From: Bacteroidales bacterium
GTDB lineage: Bacteria > Bacteroidota > Bacteroidia > Bacteroidales > UBA932
Length of the DNA: 64,000 nucleotides
Direction: 5' to 3'
Assembly (NCBI GenBank): GCA_023227835.1
Contig: JALOCI010000005.1
Location: 48,782 to 112,781, forward strand
Each line of letters begins with the position of its first letter. Positions within the stretch are counted from its first letter, which is position 1. Below the pieces are notes generated by a model that had not been told where the DNA came from, did not search any database, and was given only the letters and a program-made list of their open reading frames with translations. A program made the translations under genes and the position numbers. Positions 1-6,688 of this stretch are shown one piece after another.

Positions 1-1
1 G

Positions 2-1252
2 AATAACTGGATTAGACCTTCAGAACCCAATGCATTAAGTTGGAACCAATCCCTTTCAAAAGAAATTGAATCTGCAAGAAAAAAGACAGAAGAACAAAGG
101 GATTCAGGACAAGTATCTTCAAAAAGTGTTGCAATAGAATTAAAAGCCCCTGAAGTTGCTACTAAAAAAATGACATCCTTCATCAAGTATGCAAGACAAA
201 GAACAGAAGAACTTCATCAAGCCGGACAACTGGCAAACTGGAAAAAGTACAATGGTTTTTGTAATAAGCTTGAAACATTCCTGACAAGCATAGAAAAGAA
301 GGATTTGACTTTTGAACAGATAACCCCTTCATTTATTGCAAAATTTCATTCTTATCTAACAAAGCTTCCCAATGAAATACAACCTGATAAAGTTATACAT
401 CCGAATTCAATTCATTTAATTATCAGAATATTCAAAACCCTTGTAAAAAGGGCAACAGAAATTGAAAGCCTGATAAAGCTTGAAGATAACCCCTTTAAAT
501 CAATCAAAATTGATGAAGTGCCAACAACAAAGGAAAAACTTGACCTTTCAGAGATTCAAAGAATTAAGGAACTCAATCTTCAAGAAGGTAGTCTGATTTG
601 GCATTGCAGAAATTACTTTCTCTTTTCATTCTATTGCGCAGGAATCAGGGCAGGGGATTTAATTCAATTGCGTTGGGGAAACATTACTTCAGAAGAAAGG
701 TTAGTCTATACAATGGGGAAGAACCACAAATCAAGGGAACTTATCCTTGTTGCGCAGGCAAAGAAAATCCTTTCAGATTACTTTAAAGAAGAAGCAAAGG
801 CAACAGACTATATTTTCCCTATGCTTGACAATTCAGCCCCTTATTCAAAGGCAATAACACAGGCAGACAAGGATACACTTTCACTTGAATTGAAGATAAA
901 GCTTCGCAATCAAATATCAACTTATAATGCACTTATCAATAAGTATCTGAAAAAGATTGCAGAACAGGCAAGGATTGAAAAGAACATTTCCCTTCACATT
1001 GCAAGGCATTCATTCGCAAAGGTGGCTAAACAGGAAGGAATTGATAACTATGTTTTGAAAGGGATGCTGAATCATTCCTCATTAAAGACAACAGAAATCT
1101 ATATGAAAGATTTTGATAACACTTCAGCAGACAAGGCAATGACAACAATTTTTCAGGAAGGGATAACCCCAACAAATGAGATATTGGCAATACTGAAGAA
1201 GATGAATCCGGAACAACTGGCAACAATACTTGAACAAGTAAAAAAGGGATAA
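2..1252 (+). CDS. Tyrosine recombinase/integrase, 5' end outside window
   Basis: The frame is open from the window edge, so the gene is cut at its 5' end and 416 residues are visible; the first ATG in the window (170) is internal. The N-terminal part looks like a SAM-like core-binding domain. The C-terminal catalytic domain has the tyrosine recombinase residues, numbered on the visible part: R216 in AGIRAGD, H332 and R335 in HIARHSF, H358 in LNHSS and the nucleophile Y367 in EIYM. It should integrate and excise the element it sits on. It points toward tRNA-Leu 4.3 kb away, a plausible attachment site. The domain assignment is firm; the link to that tRNA is inferred. Confidence 0.93.
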   Translation, partial: NNWIRPSEPNALSWNQSLSKEIESARKKTEEQRDSGQVSSKSVAIELKAPEVATKKMTSFIKYARQRTEELHQAGQLANWKKYNGFCNKLETFLTSIEKKDLTFEQITPSFIAKFHSYLTKLPNEIQPDKVIHPNSIHLIIRIFKTLVKRATEIESLIKLEDNPFKSIKIDEVPTTKEKLDLSEIQRIKELNLQEGSLIWHCRNYFLFSFYCAGIRAGDLIQLRWGNITSEERLVYTMGKNHKSRELILVAQAKKILSDYFKEEAKATDYIFPMLDNSAPYSKAITQADKDTLSLELKIKLRNQISTYNALINKYLKKIAEQARIEKNISLHIARHSFAKVAKQEGIDNYVLKGMLNHSSLKTTEIYMKDFDNTSADKAMTTIFQEGITPTNEILAILKKMNPEQLATILEQVKKG

Positions 1253-1377
1253 CCCTCTTTATTGATATTAAAAAACATAACTATTCTTATGTACCCATAA
1301 ATTACAAATATGACAATTAGGAAACAAAAAAAGAGTAGAAGAACATTAATAATTTATCAAACTAAATTGATATTAAA

Positions 1378-2175
1378 ATGGAGAAGCCAAATAAATTTGA
1401 AGGAATAAATAAACCACTTTCTGTTGAAGAAAGAGTAAAGACAAAGTTGAAATCTATATTTGATGAATATGGGTATATTGATGAAGAAAGAAGGAAAAAG
1501 ATATTGGGCATAATGGTTATGGATTATGCTATGGGAATGGTAATGGAAGGGGATAATAACTTTCTTATGAATGACAATTATGAAGTAGCCAAATTAATCA
1601 AAATTTTAAGACAATGTAAAGAAGTAGTTATTACTGGAGTTATTGAAAACCCTCAAAATGACAAAGAGAGAAAGGGACAGGCAACCAAAACAAAAATATG
1701 TGCAGAACATACATTATTACATTTAGATTATTTTTTGAATACTTTGCTTGAATATCAACAAGACGGATTTTATCAATATCATTTCAAATGGGAATTTAAG
1801 GATGAAATTGATAATCAATATAATCCAATGGATTCAATTAATTTCACTGAGCCCTATACTAAAATTGAATTGGAACAAATTATTGAATACGAAAAAGAAA
1901 GGCATATAAAAAAAATTAAAAATGCTGAAAAAACTTCAAGACAAAAAATTGGGGGGAGGCTACTTTTTATTGAAAATAATATGCAAAATGCAGGGCTATT
2001 TTCAACACTTTCTGAGGGCAAGACAAGAGAATATGCTTTTTTATTTGATTGTTTTGTAGCAATAGGCAAAATTCCGATTCCGGAAATAGAAATGAATAAT
2101 AGTGAAAAATATACATTTGTAAAAGATTGTATGAAAACCTATAAAAATTATCAAATAAAGCTAAGTAACATATAA
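1378..2175 (+). CDS. Hypothetical protein of the integrated element
   Basis: I do not recognise this 265-residue protein. It is soluble-looking and charged, with no signal peptide or membrane segment and a Lys/Glu-rich, probably helical stretch around residues 160-190. It follows the integrase by 125 bp of A+T-rich DNA. Its start is preceded by TTGATATTAAA, and a very similar GATATTAA(A/G)ATG start context recurs at 2614 and 3120, which suggests one set of expression signals for the element genes. The G+C is visibly lower than in the chromosome to the right. A role in the element's maintenance or transfer is possible but not shown. Confidence 0.7.
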   Translation: MEKPNKFEGINKPLSVEERVKTKLKSIFDEYGYIDEERRKKILGIMVMDYAMGMVMEGDNNFLMNDNYEVAKLIKILRQCKEVVITGVIENPQNDKERKGQATKTKICAEHTLLHLDYFLNTLLEYQQDGFYQYHFKWEFKDEIDNQYNPMDSINFTEPYTKIELEQIIEYEKERHIKKIKNAEKTSRQKIGGRLLFIENNMQNAGLFSTLSEGKTREYAFLFDCFVAIGKIPIPEIEMNNSEKYTFVKDCMKTYKNYQIKLSNI

Positions 2176-2251
2176 TCAATTAGGGAAAAAGATTGTGAAA
2201 ATTTAGAAATAATATCAATTCATTTTCTTAAAAAGCATAAATACAACAAGA

Positions 2252-2259
2252 TACCTTTG
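2252..2259 (+). promoter_or_regulatory. -7 promoter element for the element's HTH operon
   Basis: TACCTTTG matches the Bacteroidota -7 consensus TAnnTTTG and lies 39 nt before the ATG at 2299. Its last four bases are the first bases of the inverted repeat at 2256-2299. Confidence 0.6.
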
Positions 2260-2299
2260 TATTAAGATTTAAAACAAACAATTTTAATTTTAATACAAA
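2256..2299 (+). repeat. Imperfect inverted repeat over promoter, leader and start codon
   Basis: Left arm 2256-2273 (TTTGTATTAAGATTTAAA) and right arm 2282-2299 (TTTTAATTTTAATACAAA) pair over 18 positions with one G-U and one T-T mismatch; the outer 10 bp are perfect. The loop is 2274-2281. The arms begin in the -7 element and end on the A of the ATG of the HTH gene. This could be an operator for autoregulation or an RNA hairpin hiding the start codon. Confidence 0.65.
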
Positions 2300-2601
2300 T
2301 GGTAAAAGAAATTCAGGGTACAAGCCTACAAATGGCAGTCATCCCCCAGTCATATTTGGATGACATTAAAGACGGACTGGAAGAAATCAAAACCCTATTC
2401 AGGGAAAAATCAAAAGCAGAAATAGGGGCGCAATGGATTGAATCTACTGAAGTCCGGAAAAAGCTTGGAGTAAGCCAAAAAACTTGGCAAACTTACAGAG
2501 ATGAAAGAAGAATCCCATTCAGTCAGTTTGGAAGAAAAATCTATGTAAAGAGGTCAGACCTTGAAAAATTTATGGAAGAACATTACATAAATGCAAGATA
2601 G
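2299..2601 (+). CDS. Excisionase-like helix-turn-helix (HTH_17-type) protein
   Basis: This 100-residue protein has a C-terminal winged-helix/MerR-like DNA-binding domain of the kind found in Bacteroidota excisionases: WIESTEVRKKLGVSQKTWQ, then RRIPFSQFGRKIYVKRSDL, covering about residues 48-92. The N-terminal half is probably a helical dimerisation segment. It probably acts as a recombination directionality factor for the integrase or as a regulator of the element. The inverted repeat in its own leader suggests autoregulation. The stop codon overlaps the AGGAGG of the next gene, so the two are probably co-transcribed. The HTH fold is well supported; the excisionase role is inferred from family and context. 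Confidence 0.82.
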   Translation: MVKEIQGTSLQMAVIPQSYLDDIKDGLEEIKTLFREKSKAEIGAQWIESTEVRKKLGVSQKTWQTYRDERRIPFSQFGRKIYVKRSDLEKFMEEHYINAR

Positions 2602-2605
2602 GAGG
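2600..2605 (+). promoter_or_regulatory. Shine-Dalgarno site of the gene at 2614
   Basis: AGGAGG lies 8 nt before the ATG at 2614 and overlaps the TAG stop of the upstream HTH gene. A canonical site is uncommon in Bacteroidota, where most starts in this window lack one. It supports the chosen start and implies translational coupling. Confidence 0.6.
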
Positions 2606-2613
2606 ATATTAAG

Positions 2614-3084
2614 ATGAATAGACAATTTATTGAAGCAACAATTCAGATTGCAACCTATCAAAGAAAGGAAGGGACTTCATCAAGTTATTACTGGCAATCC
2701 GGAACAAAGATTCTTCCAAACAGATTAGGCATTTCCAAAGACCAATTTTCCTCAATTCTGAAGAAAGGGAGGAATTTGCAGAAGATAACTGGACAAATCA
2801 AATCAACCTTCAAAAAGACAGAAATCAGTCCTTTGAAACAATACAAACCTTATGCAGTACATACACAGATTTGGGGAATACCGGAATACCCCCTTCTTAT
2901 AGGGTACGGAAGCTTAGGCATATCAAACAAAGACGGAATCATTGACAGGACATCAGACACAGAAGACCTGATTCTTATCAATAGTCCTTCTTCTGATTGG
3001 AAAGAAATAAAGATTTACTATTTTCCAAAAGGAATGAAGTCACTTTATGACATTGCGCCAATTGTCAGCAGTATGATATTATAA
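2614..3084 (+). CDS. Hypothetical protein of the integrated element
   Basis: I do not recognise this 156-residue protein. It has no signal peptide or membrane segment. The N-terminal half is basic (ILPNRLGISKDQFSSILKKG resembles a helix-turn-helix-like stretch) and the C-terminal half is more beta-like. It lies 12 bp after the HTH gene and about 35 bp before the replication initiator, so the three probably form one transcription unit. An accessory DNA-binding role in replication would fit its position, but there is no family evidence. Confidence 0.7.
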   Translation: MNRQFIEATIQIATYQRKEGTSSSYYWQSGTKILPNRLGISKDQFSSILKKGRNLQKITGQIKSTFKKTEISPLKQYKPYAVHTQIWGIPEYPLLIGYGSLGISNKDGIIDRTSDTEDLILINSPSSDWKEIKIYYFPKGMKSLYDIAPIVSSMIL

Positions 3085-3119
3085 AGGGGGCAGTATAAGC
3101 CCCCTAATTGGATATTAAA

Positions 3120-4082
3120 ATGATTTATGACTTTATTGAAACATCATATCATTTCAAAGACAAAGATATGATAAATTGGGCAAATATGGAGCATACAGGG
3201 ACAGACATCCAGTATCAAAGAGAATACTATTCATTGAAGGGATGCAGGGGAATTAAAATTGTGCATTTTACTGCAACTAATACACTTTCAATCAAAGGAA
3301 GTCCGGCATATTACTGGCAGGGACACAACTTTAATTTTTCAGTCCATCCCTTTGTGGAATCAATAAATCATATTGGAGATTTATTGGGTATAAATTTGTG
3401 GACTTCACTTGTTGATTCCTTAGAAATAGGACTGATAATGCAAGTACCGGAAAAGCCTGTCCAATATATTAAAGGGCATAGTGAAGGAACTGGAATGACA
3501 TTATATGACAACCCAAAAGACAAGGGACATTTCAGGGCATATCAGGATGCAAACATCAGAAGGAAGCTATATGATGCTAAAAGGAATATCATAATGAAAC
3601 AGGGATTAAAAATGCAAGGAATCATTCAAGAACAGGGCTGGAATCCGGTTAACAATTATTTGAAATGGGAACTTCATTATAACAGACCACAAATCCTCAA
3701 CAATGGAAGAAGTCCCTTACTTGCAGACATTGTCAGTTTAGATTATCAGAATAGATTTAAAGAATCACTTTACACAGAATATCAATCACTTTATAAAATG
3801 AAGGAAATAGAACTGCCCACAAACAAGAAACTACTTTCAACCCCTGACATCATTGCATTAGGATTGAATCAGATTGCAATCAATCAGGGGCACACACCAC
3901 AGGATACTAAAAAGAAGCTTTACTCATTGATTAATGACATTCCTGATAGCATTCTGTCAAAACCTGATAAAGATGCAAGGAAAAGGCAGATAAATGCCAT
4001 TTTCAAGAGAATTGAAGACCAACCCCAGCAAAGTAAATGGGATTTGACAGAAATGATTGAAGAGGAACTAATAAAAGAATAA
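3120..4082 (+). CDS. Putative rolling-circle replication initiator (gpII/RstA-like)
   Basis: The protein is 320 residues from the ATG at 3120. A TTG start at 3108 is possible, but GATATTAAAATG at 3120 matches neighbouring starts. Residues around 55-70 read IKGSPAYYWQGHNFNFS, which closely resembles the GSP/ASP-A-K-x-x-Q-G-H-N block of phage/plasmid replication proteins of the gene II/X and RstA type. LEIGLIMQV, RRKLYDAKRNI and YLKWELHYNR further on fit the later blocks of that family. Such proteins nick one strand of the origin to start rolling-circle replication. The iteron-like repeats directly downstream fit a replication module. A relaxase-like transfer role is the alternative. The family call rests on motif memory, not a search. 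Confidence 0.6.
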   Translation: MIYDFIETSYHFKDKDMINWANMEHTGTDIQYQREYYSLKGCRGIKIVHFTATNTLSIKGSPAYYWQGHNFNFSVHPFVESINHIGDLLGINLWTSLVDSLEIGLIMQVPEKPVQYIKGHSEGTGMTLYDNPKDKGHFRAYQDANIRRKLYDAKRNIIMKQGLKMQGIIQEQGWNPVNNYLKWELHYNRPQILNNGRSPLLADIVSLDYQNRFKESLYTEYQSLYKMKEIELPTNKKLLSTPDIIALGLNQIAINQGHTPQDTKKKLYSLINDIPDSILSKPDKDARKRQINAIFKRIEDQPQQSKWDLTEMIEEELIKE

Positions 4083-4116
4083 TCTCAATAAAAAGAGAAC
4101 AAACAGAACAACAAAA

Positions 4117-4278
4117 TACGCACTAAATGAATTGTTTTTTCACACGATAAAAAGGGAAAGCGAAATGATACGCACCCGTACGCACGCACGCAAGGGGATT
4201 AAGTAAGCAGTACGCACACGCAAGGGAATAAAATGGGTTTTAGTGAGTATTTAGCACTAAAAAAGAATACGCAAGGAA
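4117..4278. repeat. Iteron-like TACGCA/ACGCAAGG repeat cluster, candidate origin
   Basis: In the gap 4083-4314, TACGCA occurs at 4117, 4169, 4179, 4211 and 4268, and the longer ACGCAAGG at 4188, 4218 and 4269. CpG-containing repeats stand out sharply in otherwise A+T-rich DNA. Position directly after the replication initiator suggests binding sites for it, a double-strand origin or a transfer origin. No clear nicking site can be read. Confidence 0.6.
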
Positions 4279-4314
4279 GTATCTAAAGTAGATTAAATTA
4301 GAAACAGAATTATT

Positions 4315-4554
4315 ATGGCAAAAGGAAAAAAGACAGGAGGAAGGGAGCAAGGCACACCTAACATACTAACAAAAGAATTGAGAAAGATATTAAAAGGCAT
4401 TGTTTTAAAAGAATTGGAAGTAATACCGGAAACACTTGAAAAAATGGATTCAGATAAAAGGCTTGAACTTGTTCTTAAATTACTGCCTTTTGTACTACCA
4501 AAAATAGATGCAGTCAGTATGTACGAAAATGAGCCTTTTGGCAGTAGTTTTTAA
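4315..4554 (+). CDS. Small conserved mobile-element protein (GGR-x-x-GTPN type)
   Basis: This 79-residue protein starts MAKGKKTGGREQGTPN, a basic N terminus common in small proteins of Bacteroidota phages and integrative elements. A helical acidic middle and a LLPFVLPKID segment near residues 61-70 follow. No biochemical function is known to me for this type; a DNA-associated role is plausible because of the basic head. It lies right after the iteron-like cluster and is followed by 158 bp without a gene. Confidence 0.7.
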   Translation: MAKGKKTGGREQGTPNILTKELRKILKGIVLKELEVIPETLEKMDSDKRLELVLKLLPFVLPKIDAVSMYENEPFGSSF

Positions 4555-4712
4555 TAATTATTTTGCTTATAAATTGCTAACAAAAGCTAACATTTTAAAG
4601 TATATTTCCACACTATGAAAAGGAGATTATAAACTAAAGTATATTCATTCAAGTATTGTTAATATGATAAATAGATATAACTTTAAAGCAATAAAAATAA
4701 ATTCATTGCGTT

Positions 4713-5363
4713 ATGAAAATTAAATATCTTTTAACATTTGCAATATTAATGTTGTTAAAAATGCAATCCTACGGACAAACATACATTTCTCAAAAGCAGT
4801 CATATTATATTGACGGAAAAGAAGTGTTTTTCCAAGGAGAAAAGAAAATAATATTAGGAGATACACTAATAGTTGAAATACCTAATCATCCTACTTTATA
4901 TGGGAATATAACATTTGATGAAAGTTCTTTAAAAGATGGGTATAAAACTTATAAAATTAAGGGTGGAGGTCTAATTTTAATATTTAAAGATCAGATAATT
5001 GCAAATTTATTTGACACTAAATATAAGATAGCAATAACCTATTTTTTACCTATAAATGAGAAAGGTGTATTGGTAACACTACAGGAAAGAAAAAATATTG
5101 CTGATAAAGAATACAATAAAATTGAAGAAGAACTACACAATCAATACATCAAACTTTATGGAGAACTTACAGCAGATTGTATTAAAGATAGAAAGTTACG
5201 AATAGGGATGAAAGATGCAGCCATAATGTTTGTATTACTCAAAAGAGCCATTAATATAAATACAACAGAAACTGCCACTGGAATACATAAGCAGTTTGTT
5301 TATGATAAAATGTACATCTATTCTGAAAATGGTATTGTTACTGCGATACAGACTGAAGAATAA
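4713..5363 (+). CDS. Hypothetical secreted protein at the element's right end
   Basis: This 216-residue protein has a clear Sec signal (MKIKYLLTFAILMLLKMQSYGQ, cleavage probably near residue 20-22). The rest is a mixed beta-rich N-terminal half and a charged helical part around residues 125-150. I do not recognise a family. A weak -7-like TAACTTTA lies at 4678-4685. The gene is between the small element protein and tRNA-Leu, where cargo genes are often found. It holds the first GATC of the window (4989), unlike everything to its left, so it may have a different history. Confidence 0.7.
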   Translation: MKIKYLLTFAILMLLKMQSYGQTYISQKQSYYIDGKEVFFQGEKKIILGDTLIVEIPNHPTLYGNITFDESSLKDGYKTYKIKGGGLILIFKDQIIANLFDTKYKIAITYFLPINEKGVLVTLQERKNIADKEYNKIEEELHNQYIKLYGELTADCIKDRKLRIGMKDAAIMFVLLKRAININTTETATGIHKQFVYDKMYIYSENGIVTAIQTEE

Positions 5364-5461
5364 TGATATTATTTTCTAAAGAAAAAATCTTAAATATTCC
5401 TTAACAATCCTTAACATTTTAAGCATATTATTTTGGGGAAAACAACCCAAACAATCAAAGT

Positions 5462-5482
5462 TGCCAGTAATATGCCAGTAAT
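5462..5482. repeat. Tandem repeat of TGCCAGTAAT, 11-bp period
   Basis: TGCCAGTAAT occurs at 5462-5471 and again at 5473-5482. Short direct repeats of this kind near an integration site can be arm-type integrase or excisionase binding sites. This role is inferred from position only. Confidence 0.5.
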
Positions 5483-5490
5483 TAAAAAAT

Positions 5491-5533
5491 AAAGACTGAT
5501 AGTTAGTTGAATAACAACTGGTTATCAGTCTTT
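5491..5533. terminator. Long hairpin between element and tRNA-Leu, probable terminator
   Basis: AAAGACTGATA (5491-5501) pairs with TATCAGTCTTT (5523-5533). In a plus-strand transcript the stem extends to 19 bp with three G-U pairs around an AATAA loop. Reading leftwards it is followed by a T-rich tract (TTTATTTTTTAATT), so it should terminate the minus-strand tRNA transcript and may also stop transcription leaving the element. Confidence 0.7.
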
Positions 5534-5538
5534 GTTCG

Positions 5539-5622
5539 TACCCGGAGCCGGGATCGAACCGGCACAGCCTTGCGGCCACTGGTGTTTGAGACCAGCGCGT
5601 CTACCGATTCCGCCATCCGGGC
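5539..5622 (-). tRNA. tRNA-Leu(CAA)
   Basis: The minus strand folds as an 84-nt cloverleaf with a long variable arm. Acceptor GCCCGGA pairs with TCCGGGT, and the discriminator is A. The anticodon stem CTGGT/ACCAG encloses loop CTCAAAC, giving anticodon CAA (codon UUG). The T-arm is GGTTCGATCCC-like. CCA is not encoded. The 3' end faces the integrated element, the usual geometry for integration into a tRNA gene. Confidence 0.95.
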
Positions 5623-5676
5623 CTCTTTTTCAGACGGCTTTATTTAGCTGTCTGCTGTTTCGGTAAACAAGGGTGA

Positions 5677-5684
5677 CAAAGGTA
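5677..5684 (-). promoter_or_regulatory. -7 promoter element for tRNA-Leu
   Basis: On the minus strand this reads TACCTTTG, a full match to TAnnTTTG, about 55 nt upstream of the mature tRNA 5' end at 5622. Confidence 0.6.
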
Positions 5685-5740
5685 AGTAAAAAATTTAATC
5701 AGCCAAATATTGAAAGAGGAGTAATTAAGTATGCCACTCC

Positions 5741-6436
5741 CTAGAATGGTATAACATAGCCGACTGTAATGTCGTAATATGTTCCTGACTTGTAAGTGTC
5801 GTCGAATTGTCTCAAGGAGAAAAACAGAGTGCCTGACCTGCCGAATGACTTGCCTACAGCCGCGCTGAACGAACTTGTAAGACCGGTGTATGTGTCGGAA
5901 TTGTCTTCGAGCGCTACTGACTGATGAGATCTGTTTATCTGATAGTGGCATCTGTATGATGGTACGAAAAGCCATCCCTTCTTATACCTGTATACGATAT
6001 TTGTCACTAATCCCAGAGCTCCGCCTGTGTAGCCATCATATGTCACTATATTTGTTCCGTCGGCATATCTGTAATTTGTATAATCACTGTTGAAAAACAC
6101 GGGATTCGCTCCGATATTAAGGTTGAGATTTGGCAATATTTCAGTCTTGAGTAACCACCATGTGAAATGGACTTCTATATATCTTGATTTTGCCTTATTG
6201 TCCATCAATCCGACTTTTTCACGATCATAGCTTGTATTGTAGGATCCTGCTTCAAAATCTATTTTTCCGCCAAAAGAGACTCCAATTCCGGCAGTAAAAG
6301 AGTTGAATCCATATCCTTTTTCAATTCCGGTGTTCATCCCGGCTCCGCTTTGTCCCTTTTCAAGAAACGAGGTTATCTGCGCTGACGTCTGAATCGTTAA
6401 GCCAATAAAGATGATTGCTATGAGTAACTTTTTCAT
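5741..6436 (-). CDS. Putative outer-membrane beta-barrel protein
   Basis: This 231-residue exported protein has signal MKKLLIAIIFIGLTIQTSA. The rest is alternating, aromatic-rich beta-strand sequence and the protein ends in an aromatic residue (YVIPF), a typical C-terminal outer-membrane insertion signal. The size fits a small 8-10-strand barrel. It is transcribed away from the cobalamin operon to its right. Ligand and function are unknown. Confidence 0.75.
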   Translation of the reverse strand: MKKLLIAIIFIGLTIQTSAQITSFLEKGQSGAGMNTGIEKGYGFNSFTAGIGVSFGGKIDFEAGSYNTSYDREKVGLMDNKAKSRYIEVHFTWWLLKTEILPNLNLNIGANPVFFNSDYTNYRYADGTNIVTYDGYTGGALGLVTNIVYRYKKGWLFVPSYRCHYQINRSHQSVALEDNSDTYTGLTSSFSAAVGKSFGRSGTLFFSLRQFDDTYKSGTYYDITVGYVIPF

Positions 6437-6493
6437 GTTAAATAATTTAGTTGTATAAAAATAATTATTTTTTTCTTTAATAAATAAATCTCA

Positions 6494-6501
6494 TACCTTT
6501 G
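6494..6501 (+). promoter_or_regulatory. -7 promoter element of the cobalamin operon
   Basis: TACCTTTG matches the Bacteroidota -7 consensus and lies just before the riboswitch, placing the transcription start at its 5' edge. Confidence 0.75.
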
Positions 6502-6505
6502 CCAC

Positions 6506-6650
6506 GTTCATCAGAAAGGGAACCTCGTGAGAATCGGGGACAGTACCCGCTGCTGTAATGCTTGCCCGAAAGGGTTATCTTCCGTAAGCCACTGCCAATA
6601 GGTGGGAAGGCGAGAGATATAAAAGCTAAGTCAGAAAACCTGCTTTTGGA
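6506..6650 (+). promoter_or_regulatory. Cobalamin (B12) riboswitch
   Basis: The conserved core is readable: GGGAACCTCGTGAGAATC, ACAGTACCCGCTGCTGTAA, AAGCCACTG (6586-6594), GGTGGGAAGGCG, and the B12 box AGTCAGAAAACCTGC at 6629-6643. Bases 6565-6572 (CCCGAAAG) are exactly complementary to 6669-6676 (CTTTCGGG), 12 nt before the btuB ATG. This fits the loop-loop contact by which these riboswitches hide the translation start when cobalamin is bound. Confidence 0.95.
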
Positions 6651-6688
6651 CAAAACATATTAATCGAGCTTTCGGGAGATAGAGAACG

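Larger units (their letters stand above)
5364..5740. other. Gene-poor junction around tRNA-Leu
   Basis: Apart from tRNA-Leu this 377-bp stretch holds the probable right boundary of the integrated element: a tandem 11-bp repeat, a strong hairpin and, on the tRNA's 5' side, a minus-strand promoter. I see no protein-coding gene in it. Confidence 0.7.

Noticed and set aside
3108..3119. TTG start for the replication initiator
   Set aside because: The ATG at 3120 has the GATATTAAAATG context seen at neighbouring starts; the TTG adds only four residues.
4117..4278. CRISPR-like short repeat array
   Set aside because: Repeat units are only 6-10 bases with irregular spacing and no spacers of constant size; iterons fit better.
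5640..5975. Minus-strand open frame of 111 codons left of the outer-membrane protein gene
   Set aside because: It overlaps the exported protein gene 5741-6436 in another frame and the tRNA-Leu promoter, and has no family-like sequence.
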